Assembly (NCBI GenBank): GCA_014874425.1
Contig: JACWAG010000204.1
Location: 1 to 5,536, forward strand
DNA from: Syntrophaceae bacterium
GTDB lineage: Bacteria > Desulfobacterota > Desulfomonilia > Desulfomonilales > Desulfomonilaceae
Direction: 5' to 3'
Length of the DNA: 5,536 nt
Under the pieces are notes generated by a model, which was not told where the DNA came from, made no database searches, and saw only the letters and a program-made list of their open reading frames with translations. Positions 1 through 5,536 of the stretch are shown piece by piece. The position numbers and the translations under genes are program-made. Numbering within the stretch: the first letter of the stretch is position 1; each line of letters opens with the position of its first letter.

Positions 1-348
1 GGGGCCTACATACCGACACCAAGGAGTGCCTTGAGGGCTTAAAACCAAAAATTCAGGGTCCAGGTCAGATATTATTTCAAACGTAGCGCTTCTGAAATCT
101 AAGGTAACCACGTTGTCGTTCCCACTCATATCGCTAATGACTGAACGGAGACGTTTACAACCACCTGAACATCCGTCCGTAGACAGGCTGACCATTATCC
201 AGGGTCTGCGACACCTAGCCCCATTCACTTCTGATTCGTCCGGAGATCCAGGAAATGCGGAACTGGAGAGGTTCAACAACAAACACATTGCGATCGAGCA
301 AGCGTACGCAATTTTCAATGACCCGCCACATGTTTGAAAAAACATCAT
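1..348 (-). CDS. Secreted protein, putative class I glutamine-amidotransferase-like (5' part, runs off left edge)
   Basis: The minus-strand frame stays open from a stop at 394-396 to position 1; 116 codons from the ATG at 346-348 are visible, and the 3' part lies outside the window. Residues 12-31 look like a signal peptide: a Lys, a hydrophobic core (IAYACSIAMCLLLNL), then SSSA before FPGS, a plausible signal peptidase I site. The mature start has a strand-like RPWIMVSLS, then a DGCSGGCKRL turn/helix, and later PEFLVLSPQGTPWCRY. This layout resembles the N-terminal half of class I glutamine amidotransferase-like domains (beta strand, helix, then a strand ending in an LSPQG/LSGGP-type loop). 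The catalytic Cys of that fold would be downstream, so activity cannot be judged. The mature part has four Cys (46, 60, 64, 111). A second ATG follows at once (343-345), and a TTG at 316-318 would give a more compact signal peptide (MKIAYA...). The ribosome site is weak (GGGAACAGG just upstream). The family call is recalled from motif shape and is tentative; that this is a gene is better supported. Confidence 0.6.
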   Translation of the reverse strand, partial: MMFFQTCGGSLKIAYACSIAMCLLLNLSSSAFPGSPDESEVNGARCRRPWIMVSLSTDGCSGGCKRLRSVISDMSGNDNVVTLDFRSATFEIISDLDPEFLVLSPQGTPWCRYVGP

Positions 349-385
349 TAGCCTGTTCCCACAACCCAGAAAGTGAAGAAGTACA

Positions 386-415
386 TTTATAACTCACCTT
401 GTGGCTGATAGGCAA
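386..415 (-). promoter_or_regulatory. Candidate sigma70 promoter for the left-edge gene
   Basis: On the minus strand, TTGCCT (410-415; 4 of 6 to the -35 consensus) is followed after 18 nt by TATAAA (386-391; 5 of 6 to the -10 consensus). Transcription would begin near 379, giving a leader of about 30 nt before the ATG at 346-348. It lies in the 110-nt gap downstream of queH, so the edge gene could be transcribed on its own even though it shares a strand with queH. This is a match by eye only. Confidence 0.4.
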
Positions 416-458
416 CAGGCCAATTCCGTTAGAAAAACATTAATTGATTTTTGTTACC

Positions 459-995
459 TCAAATTATTTTTTTTGCCCGTTCTTTTTCACTGTATACACA
501 ACCGCAATATTTCTGACGATAAAGACCGAGTTTCCTGTAACGCTTTACACCCTCGTTCCATCCGGTGCGCCAGTCGCGGTATACCAACGGTATTTGCCTC
601 TTTTCCGCAATTGCCTCACACGCGGTCTTTAGCAAGTCATGTTTTTGAAAACGGCTGTAAAACAGTGTGGTTGAAAACGCGTCGAACCCTTTCGATTCAG
701 CAAGGCGGGCCACCGTATCCATCCTGAAATTGAAACAGACCCAACATTTCTGTGTTTCTCTAAACACGACTTCCCGAAACCACTCCTCCATTTCAATTCC
801 AGTTTCGTCGTCCATGACCCGAATTCCGTTTGCTTGGGTGTAAGAATCGAAAGCGTCCTGTCGTCTCAAGTTTTCGCTGTATGGATGTATATTAGGGTTG
901 AAAAACAAAGATGTAACTTCGTGCCCCTCTTTTGAGAGGTCGTCATAAGGGATCACCAGACACGGCGCGCAGCATGCGTGTAGCAGTATTTTCAT
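459..995 (-). CDS. queH: Epoxyqueuosine reductase QueH
   Basis: QueH (the former DUF208 family) reduces epoxyqueuosine to queuosine at the tRNA wobble position, the last step of queuosine synthesis; it is unrelated to the cobalamin-dependent QueG. The 178-residue protein has the family's cysteine pattern: HACCAPC at residues 6-12 (C8, C9, C12), CWVC at 84-87, and YCGC at 163-166. In QueH these cysteines hold a [4Fe-4S] cluster and an adjacent di-iron site. Other family landmarks are FFNPNIHP (31-38), the R-R-x-D-A stretch near residues 44-48, and FSTTLFYSRFQ (107-117). The length is slightly below the usual 180-230 residues but no motif is missing. The ATG at 993-995 is preceded by AAGGAG at 1008-1013, a strong but rather distant site (12 nt). 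No other queuosine gene is in the window. The gene is divergent from the secreted-protein gene at 1079. The cytoplasmic, iron-dependent enzyme suits an anaerobe. Confidence 0.95.
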   Translation of the reverse strand: MKILLHACCAPCLVIPYDDLSKEGHEVTSLFFNPNIHPYSENLRRQDAFDSYTQANGIRVMDDETGIEMEEWFREVVFRETQKCWVCFNFRMDTVARLAESKGFDAFSTTLFYSRFQKHDLLKTACEAIAEKRQIPLVYRDWRTGWNEGVKRYRKLGLYRQKYCGCVYSEKERAKKII

Positions 996-1031
996 TAATG
1001 AGGTTGTCTCCTTCCACTAGTCATGCTATTT

Positions 1032-1059
1032 TTGGTAAAACCAGGTTGCCACAAATAAT
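1032..1059 (+). promoter_or_regulatory. Weak candidate promoter in the queH/secreted-protein divergent gap
   Basis: TTGGTA (1032-1037, 4 of 6 to -35) and AATAAT (1054-1059, 5 of 6 to -10) are 16 nt apart and point toward the gene at 1079, leaving a leader of only about 13 nt. The 83-nt gap between two divergent starts must hold promoters for both genes if they are expressed independently. A competing pair, TTGCCA (1046-1051) and TAGATT (1067-1072), has a 15-nt spacer that is too short. The region is AT-rich, so chance matches are likely. Confidence 0.22.
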
Positions 1060-1078
1060 CCAGGTGTAGATTAGTCCT

Positions 1079-1570
1079 ATGAACCGTGTTTCATTTTTTA
1101 TAGTAGCAATTGTCATTGCAATGACGACCCACAGCGCTTTCGCTGATCAGCAAACACTTACTGATGCTTTTGCGCAGACCGCTACGGCTTATGCCAACGA
1201 TTCCTTTCTATTACTCGGAATGGTCGGAGATGAGTTCGTCACCGGCGCTTTGGACAAGTCATCGGCAGCCCAAACGGTTGCCAATATTCAAAAGAGGATC
1301 AGAATCATCAGATCCAAAATCAACATGGTCGTAGCTTCAATGAATTTTGGAAATGAAAGGAAATGGCTTAAAATTCTTGACTCCGTCTACACCTCTCTCG
1401 ATCAACAGGCATGGGCAATGACCAAGTACATTGACGATAAAACGCCTGCGAACGCCAAGCGTTTCGATGCCATAAGAGGCGAATGTCTTGAAAAGATCAG
1501 GAACCTCGCTCAGTTTTGCTCCTCTACAGGCGCCTCTGGCGAGTTGCCTGCTCCCCTCAGCACGCGCTGA
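1079..1570 (+). CDS. Small secreted helical protein of unknown function
   Basis: I do not recognise this 163-residue protein. Residues 1-22 form a clear Sec signal peptide: MNR, a hydrophobic core (FFIVAIVIAM), and an AFA site before DQQ, so the mature protein of about 141 residues should be periplasmic or outside the cell. There is no lipobox and no further membrane segment. The mature part reads as several amphipathic helices (roughly 25-50, 60-90, 92-118, 123-148), suggesting a helical bundle, with two Cys (136 and 147) in the last helix that could pair. The end, GASGELPAPLSTR, is low in structure. The start is fixed by an in-frame TAG at 1067-1069; no good Shine-Dalgarno precedes it, only AGGTG at 1062-1066, 12 nt away. 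Its last 61 nt overlap the 3' end of selB on the other strand. The signal peptide and helix pattern are hard to explain by chance in a non-coding frame, so I treat it as real. Confidence 0.75.
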   Translation: MNRVSFFIVAIVIAMTTHSAFADQQTLTDAFAQTATAYANDSFLLLGMVGDEFVTGALDKSSAAQTVANIQKRIRIIRSKINMVVASMNFGNERKWLKILDSVYTSLDQQAWAMTKYIDDKTPANAKRFDAIRGECLEKIRNLAQFCSSTGASGELPAPLSTR

Positions 1571-3441
1571 TCACCAATCCTCAAAGTGATCTTTTCTCGA
1601 TCAAAGTATTCCAGAAGTGGGATATTGTATTTTCTTGAAGTTTTAGTTATCTCCTGAAACTTTGACGGGGTTATGGATCCTTCATTCTTTAGACGTTTTA
1701 CCAGTTGTTCCTTTACGCTTTTAATAAAGTCAGTAGAAAAATACATTTCCTCTTTAATTTTTACAATTTTCCCTTCTTTTTCCAAGACGCTAAGCAAACT
1801 TTTAACCTGCTTGGGATCAGCGCCGACCTGAACTACCAATTCTTTGAAAAGTGGCGGCGCATTCTCCTGTTTATGAAGTGTGGCGAACAACTTTTCGCGA
1901 ACATTTTTTTCATTGTCCTTTAACCTGACTTTGTGGGTAGACGCCCTTATAGTGTCTCCCTGATCAACAAGCGAGCCTTTAGAAATCAGCTCATCTAGAG
2001 CGATCTTGAAAAGACGGTCACTTCCCGGTGTTAGTGATCTGAGTTCCTGTTTTGAGATCCCCTCCTTTAGGGGATTATCCATGTGGAAATGACCAAGTCG
2101 ATCCGTTATCTTCTTCTCTACCAGATCCAGGAAGTCACGGTGGACAAGCCTGCGTTCCGTGGAATCCAATTGAATGATTGTTCTTGCTGTCCTGAGTTTA
2201 TCGAGCGTCTTGTCCAGTCGGGTAGATGAAAACGCCGACATGCCAAGCAATTCGTTCTTGTTGACACCGTTGACACCTGAACCTTTAACAAGCGAGGATA
2301 TTACACCAGTATCATCTTCCCTTTCGGTTTCCAGGAAGGATTTGACCGACCTGGCTCGAAGTTTTGGGGCCCTTGGGTTCAAGATTACCCCGCCCCCCAA
2401 CGTAACAGAAGGAGATATAGCCCTGATCACGAACCGGTCACCGGTTGCCGGCACAATCGGGGCCGATGTACGTAATTGCGCCAGGACCTCTTCTCCAGGT
2501 TCCACCAAGTCCCTGTCAGGAAATGCAATGGTGGCTTCAACATCTGTTGTGTAGTGATGCAGTCTGACCTTCTTAAGGTTGGTCAGTTTTATTGAACTTC
2601 GATTCAATGACGTGAGTTTTACATCAACAATGTATGATGGCCGAAATTCGCCGGGGTGCGTGACTACGTTACCGCGATGAGCCTCGTCCTGCTCGATGCC
2701 GCGTAAGTTTACTGCGACCCGTTGTCCTGGAAATGATTGCTGTTCAAATTGCTTGTGTGACTCAATAGATCTTACCGAGGATCGAACCGCCTGAGGCAAG
2801 ATCTCAATCTCATCTCCAGTTGAAATGGTCCCCGAAATCAAGGTGCCAGCAACTACGGTCCCATGCCCCTTTAAAGTAAAAACACGGTCAACGGGCAATC
2901 TTAGCAGGCCGTGAACCGACCTTTTCCCGGCATTTCTGCTAAGCTCCAATATGACTTTTTTGAGTTCCTCGATTCCTTCTCCAGTCCGAGCAGACACGCG
3001 AACCATTGGAGCATTTTCCAGGAAGGTCCCTTTTACAAGATCTTTCGCGTCCTCTTCAGCCAGAAGGGCAAGCTCTTCGTCAACAAGGTCCAATTTTGTG
3101 AGTACAACCAAGCCATGCTTTATACCCAAGAGACACAATATATCCAAGTGCTCGACTGTCTGAGGCATTACGCCTTCATCGAGCGCCACCACCAGGGCCG
3201 CTATATCAACTCCGCCCGACCCGGCGACCATCTGGCGGACAAATCTCTCATGACCGGGCACGTCCACTATTCCGACCCTGACGTCCGACCCCAGATCAAG
3301 ATACGCGAAACCCAGTTCTATGCTAATGCCCCTCTCTTTTTCTTCCTTCAGCCTGTCTGTGTCTATTCCGGTGAGAGCTTTGACCAGTTGGGTTTTGCCG
3401 TGATCAATGTGACCGGCAGTCCCAAGAATTACTCGTTTCAT
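1510..3441 (-). CDS. selB: Selenocysteine-specific translation elongation factor SelB
   Basis: SelB is a cytoplasmic GTPase that carries selenocysteyl-tRNA(Sec) to the ribosome at UGA codons marked by a SECIS hairpin. The 643-residue length matches bacterial SelB. The GTPase motifs are in order: GHIDHGKT (10-17), RGISIELGFA (37-46), DVPGHE (60-65), TKLD (115-118, as is normal for SelB) and SAR (150-152). Two beta-barrel domains follow (about 175-360), with VFTLKGHGTVVAGT (187-200) and the SelB-type stretch VTLGGGVILNP (346-356). The remaining 270 residues are the winged-helix repeats that bind SECIS RNA; the last carries TSRKYNIPLLEYFD (601-614) and LRIGDQRVLR (620-629). Ser40 sits where EF-Tu has its Mg-binding Thr, a conservative change. 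The ATG at 3439-3441 has GAAGGA at 3450-3455, 8 nt away. About 14 residues after VLR form a tail encoded within the 61-nt overlap with the convergent gene. Likely co-transcribed with holB and ricT. Confidence 0.97.
   Translation of the reverse strand: MKRVILGTAGHIDHGKTQLVKALTGIDTDRLKEEKERGISIELGFAYLDLGSDVRVGIVDVPGHERFVRQMVAGSGGVDIAALVVALDEGVMPQTVEHLDILCLLGIKHGLVVLTKLDLVDEELALLAEEDAKDLVKGTFLENAPMVRVSARTGEGIEELKKVILELSRNAGKRSVHGLLRLPVDRVFTLKGHGTVVAGTLISGTISTGDEIEILPQAVRSSVRSIESHKQFEQQSFPGQRVAVNLRGIEQDEAHRGNVVTHPGEFRPSYIVDVKLTSLNRSSIKLTNLKKVRLHHYTTDVEATIAFPDRDLVEPGEEVLAQLRTSAPIVPATGDRFVIRAISPSVTLGGGVILNPRAPKLRARSVKSFLETEREDDTGVISSLVKGSGVNGVNKNELLGMSAFSSTRLDKTLDKLRTARTIIQLDSTERRLVHRDFLDLVEKKITDRLGHFHMDNPLKEGISKQELRSLTPGSDRLFKIALDELISKGSLVDQGDTIRASTHKVRLKDNEKNVREKLFATLHKQENAPPLFKELVVQVGADPKQVKSLLSVLEKEGKIVKIKEEMYFSTDFIKSVKEQLVKRLKNEGSITPSKFQEITKTSRKYNIPLLEYFDREKITLRIGDQRVLRGAGNSPEAPVEEQN
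1569..1595 (+). terminator. Terminator-like hairpin after the secreted-protein gene, inside selB
   Basis: GATCAC (1569-1574) and GTGATC (1586-1591) can pair perfectly around an 11-nt loop, followed directly by TTTT (1592-1595) on the plus strand. It begins within the stop codon of the 1079-1570 gene, where its terminator would be expected. The stem is only 6 bp with 50% GC and a short T run, and it must also encode SelB residues on the other strand, so it is weak evidence. Confidence 0.3.
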
Positions 3442-3524
3442 AAAGACTATCCTTCAGGTTGGGGGAGAATAGGAGGATCAATTTCCGTAATATAAGCTCC
3501 GCCAATCAAAAACAGACTCCAGTT
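3442..3524 (-). other. Spacer between ricT and selB
   Basis: These 83 nt contain the selB ribosome site (GAAGGA, 3450-3455). I saw no GC-rich hairpin with a T run that would end ricT transcription and no -35/-10 pair with correct spacing. Read-through from ricT into selB is therefore the simplest reading. Confidence 0.4.
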
Positions 3525-4808
3525 TCAATTTTCCTCACACGGTAAATCAATATGACGCTTTTTGCTTTGACCCTTTTTTGACGATTTTGCGACGGATGAA
3601 CCAGTAGCGCCACTCTTTTTAGGATTCTCCAGTTCGAGTTCACCCAGAACGTCCTCCGGCCTCACCTCTATTATGGTGTCGTCGGCCATCTTTACGAGCA
3701 CAGTTTCTTCAAGCGGGTTGTGTTTGACTATACAACCTTCTCCCTTGGAGGTAGCGACAAGCTTCCCAACCTTGGGCAGGCCCTTACTGAAGTCTTCATA
3801 AATGTCATGTTCATAACTTAGGCAGCACATGAGGCGACCACAAACCCCGGAAATTTTTGTGGGGTTCAAAGACAGGTTCTGGTTTTTTGCCATCTTGACG
3901 GACACAGGTCTGAAGTCTGTTAGAAATCTTGAGCAGCACAGTTCCTGCCCACAACAGGCGATTCCTCCGGTCATCTTGGCCTCGTGCCGGACACCAATTT
4001 GACGCATTTCTATACGGACCGGGAATCTGGAGACAAGAAGTTTAACGAGTTCCCTAAAGTCCACTCGGCCTTCGGACGTAAAGTAAAACACATATTTGGA
4101 ACAATCGAAAAAACACTCAACTGAAACCAGTTTCATGGGCAGGGCAAGTTCATCAATCCTATCAAGACAATAAACGTAAGCCTCAGATTCCCGCTGACAG
4201 CAGCGCTCCTTTTGATCAATGTCGACTTTTCCGCCTTTACGAATGATCTTTCGTAAAGTCTCAGCCTGAGTAGCGTCAATTTCCTTTTCAAAAGGAGGAA
4301 GCGCAACCTGTCCCAACCCCAAACCCTTTTCGGTCTTTACGACGACCCAGTCTCCATAATCCAGGGTGATATCGCCCGCGTCAAAATGGTAAATCTTGCA
4401 CGCATAACCAAATCTTATGCCGGTGATACGCATGACTGTTAAATCGTGACCCTGTGCTTGCGGCGTTAATAGGGTAGTCTGCATGTAGCCACGTTGACCC
4501 TGTTCCTGGATCGATGTTAAACCGTCATGGAATCCTTCATTATCCAGGAATTCAACAGACTCTCCATTTTCGATTGAGTCGGAAGAACTGATGTAGTCGT
4601 TTGATTCGTCGTGAATCTGCCAGAGGGCCTGATCCTGATAATCCGTTGAGGGTTCTTGATCAAGATTCTCAGGCTTCTCAATAAGACCAGAACGGTCAGA
4701 CTGGAAAGATCTGGACGTGTCATTCGTTTTCTTGCGTGTTCGACCAACCTTCTGGCCCCAGGACCTAGGCAAGTATGTTGTTTCATCCCTTTGTTTGTTA
4801 TCCGTCAT
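3525..4808 (-). CDS. ricT: RicT/YaaT-family PSP1-domain iron-sulfur protein
   Basis: The conserved core begins near residue 124 (VMRITGIRFGYACKIYHF) and runs to about 390. It has the PSP1 C-terminal domain and the family's cysteine block: ACCGQELCC (284-292; C285, C286, C291, C292) and CGRLMCC (323-329; C323, C328, C329). In B. subtilis, RicT (YaaT) joins RicA and RicF in a complex that binds [4Fe-4S] clusters and promotes mRNA processing by RNase Y; a role in this organism is inferred only. At 427 residues it is much longer than the usual 270-300. The excess is an N-terminal extension of about 120 residues rich in Ser, Asp, Glu and Gln with no recognisable domain, plus a Lys/Ser-rich tail (about 397-418). 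The long form is supported by AAGGG at 4817-4821, 8 nt before the ATG at 4806-4808. Met109 and Met126 are alternative starts that would give a family-sized protein. It lies 34 nt downstream of holB, a conserved pairing, and 83 nt upstream of selB. Confidence 0.93.
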   Translation of the reverse strand: MTDNKQRDETTYLPRSWGQKVGRTRKKTNDTSRSFQSDRSGLIEKPENLDQEPSTDYQDQALWQIHDESNDYISSSDSIENGESVEFLDNEGFHDGLTSIQEQGQRGYMQTTLLTPQAQGHDLTVMRITGIRFGYACKIYHFDAGDITLDYGDWVVVKTEKGLGLGQVALPPFEKEIDATQAETLRKIIRKGGKVDIDQKERCCQRESEAYVYCLDRIDELALPMKLVSVECFFDCSKYVFYFTSEGRVDFRELVKLLVSRFPVRIEMRQIGVRHEAKMTGGIACCGQELCCSRFLTDFRPVSVKMAKNQNLSLNPTKISGVCGRLMCCLSYEHDIYEDFSKGLPKVGKLVATSKGEGCIVKHNPLEETVLVKMADDTIIEVRPEDVLGELELENPKKSGATGSSVAKSSKKGQSKKRHIDLPCEEN

Positions 4809-4842
4809 TTCAGTGGCCCTTAACTATTATCGGACGGGCGGA

Positions 4843-5536
4843 TTAGTCCATTGTTTCGCTCAGCCTATCGCGAATTTTCAAAAACATTACGTCAGTTAAT
4901 AGATTCCTGTTGATGTTGGTATCGGAAGCCAGCAATCCAAGAGCGGCAGCCATTTCGTTGAAAGCTGAGAGCAATCCGGCCACAGAGTGATGTTGAGCCG
5001 AAGTCGTCAAAATGTCAACAAGATCAGTGTTAATTACGGACGAGACGGCGCCTCCGGTTTTTAAAACTATAAGGTCCCTTATCCACGTCATTCCGAATTC
5101 TGTAGTGTCAACAAGACGCTGTGCGTCGGAACTCAGACGAAAAGATAGATCCAGAAGCGTCGCAAGACCAAAATTATTTCCCTGACTCAAAAATTCAACC
5201 AGGTCTTTACGAAATTTTAAAGTGTTAGCTGTCAATAACTCCAGGGCCCGCCCCAGACTACCCGAAGCCAGACCGGCGACGCATGTGGCTTCATCATGAC
5301 CCAGACGCTTCAAACGGGTGATTTCCCCCGCAATAATAGACCTTTCCAAAGGCGCAAATTTGACTGTCCTTAGCCTCGACCTCACCGTAGGGAGAAGAGA
5401 AGAAGCCTTGTCCGTTATCAGGACAAGAACACTGCCTCCAGGAGGTTCTTCCAGGGTTTTGAGCAATGCGTTCTGCGCAGCCCTATTAATTAAATGGGCG
5501 TCATCAATAATGATGACGCGGTATAGGGCTTCCATA
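4843..5536 (-). CDS. holB: DNA polymerase III subunit delta prime (C-terminal part, runs off right edge)
   Basis: Delta prime is a subunit of the clamp loader that places the sliding clamp on primed DNA during replication. The visible 230 codons cover the second half of the AAA+ domain and the C-terminal collar domain; the N-terminal region, including any P-loop remnant and zinc-binding module, is outside the window. The Met at the right edge is internal, because the text enters mid-domain at RVIIIDDAHLINRAAQNAL (Walker B-like DDAH), followed by LLKTLEEPPGG and the sensor-1/arginine-finger stretch SLLPTVRSRLRTVKF. The usual SRC motif reads SRL here, keeping the Arg but losing the Cys. The rest is helical, as expected for the lid and collar, and ends with a normal stop. 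The 34 nt to ricT contain the ricT ribosome site, so the genes are very likely co-transcribed. The other clamp-loader AAA+ protein, DnaX, would normally show a true P-loop and SRC, but the neighbour ricT and the short collar argue for holB. Confidence 0.9.
   Translation of the reverse strand, partial: MEALYRVIIIDDAHLINRAAQNALLKTLEEPPGGSVLVLITDKASSLLPTVRSRLRTVKFAPLERSIIAGEITRLKRLGHDEATCVAGLASGSLGRALELLTANTLKFRKDLVEFLSQGNNFGLATLLDLSFRLSSDAQRLVDTTEFGMTWIRDLIVLKTGGAVSSVINTDLVDILTTSAQHHSVAGLLSAFNEMAAALGLLASDTNINRNLLTDVMFLKIRDRLSETMD

Noticed and set aside
394..396. In-frame TGA upstream of the left-edge gene as a possible selenocysteine codon, given SelB nearby
   Set aside because: It precedes the signal peptide start and a promoter -10 match overlaps the region; nothing upstream resembles coding sequence in that frame.
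215..415. Minus-strand frame of 66 codons at the left
   Set aside because: It shares the strand with the open frame 1-348 but is in another frame, stops internally and lacks a signal peptide pattern; the 1-348 frame explains the region better.
433..452. Inverted repeat AAAAACA/TG(A)TTTTT just downstream of queH, a possible terminator
   Set aside because: The stem is almost entirely A-T with a bulge, too unstable for a convincing intrinsic terminator.
401..727. Open plus-strand frame of 108 codons antisense to queH
   Set aside because: Opposite the well-conserved QueH cysteine motifs, with low-complexity composition and no supporting signals.
1046..1051. TGGCA on the minus strand upstream of queH as a sigma54 -24 element
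   Set aside because: The -12 GC element is missing at the required spacing.
3088..3099. TKLD in place of NKxD in the SelB G4 motif
   Set aside because: TKxD is the normal form in SelB proteins, so it is not a defect.
2911..3495. Open plus-strand frame of 194 codons antisense to the start of selB
   Set aside because: It lies opposite the strongly conserved SelB GTPase domain, has no ribosome site and resembles no protein; a shadow of selB codon use.

Overview
This 5.5 kb window is ordinary chromosomal DNA from an anaerobic-type bacterium. A Desulfobacterota (deltaproteobacterial) origin is my best guess, inferred only from the gene set and not proven. The clues are an iron-sulfur QueH for queuosine synthesis, a selenocysteine elongation factor SelB, and a holB-ricT gene pair. 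No mobile elements, CRISPR arrays, rRNA or tRNA genes were seen.

Layout from left to right. Positions 1-348 (minus strand) carry the 5' part of a gene that leaves the window at its left edge. It encodes a signal-peptide protein whose visible part resembles the N-terminus of a class I glutamine-amidotransferase-like domain, and a plausible sigma70 promoter lies just upstream. Positions 459-995 (minus) are queH, complete. An 83-nt divergent gap separates queH from a small secreted helical protein of unknown function at 1079-1570 (plus). That gene runs head-on into selB (1510-3441, minus), and the two reading frames overlap by 61 nt at their 3' ends. Upstream of selB on the same strand are ricT (3525-4808, a PSP1/YaaT-family protein with an unusually long N-terminal extension) and the C-terminal 230 codons of holB (4843-5536, DNA polymerase III delta prime), which runs off the right edge.

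The minus-strand order holB > ricT > selB, with gaps of 34 and 83 nt, looks like one transcription unit. holB next to ricT is a widely conserved pairing (it also occurs in Bacillus subtilis); selB behind it is less expected. SelB implies that the organism decodes UGA as selenocysteine, so selA, selC, selD and selenoprotein genes should lie elsewhere in the genome. No selenoprotein is evident in this window.

I did not find a convincing undescribed system. The points most worth a second look are the edge gene at 1-348, the 61-nt convergent overlap with its embedded terminator-like hairpin, the unknown secreted protein, and the RicT N-terminal extension.
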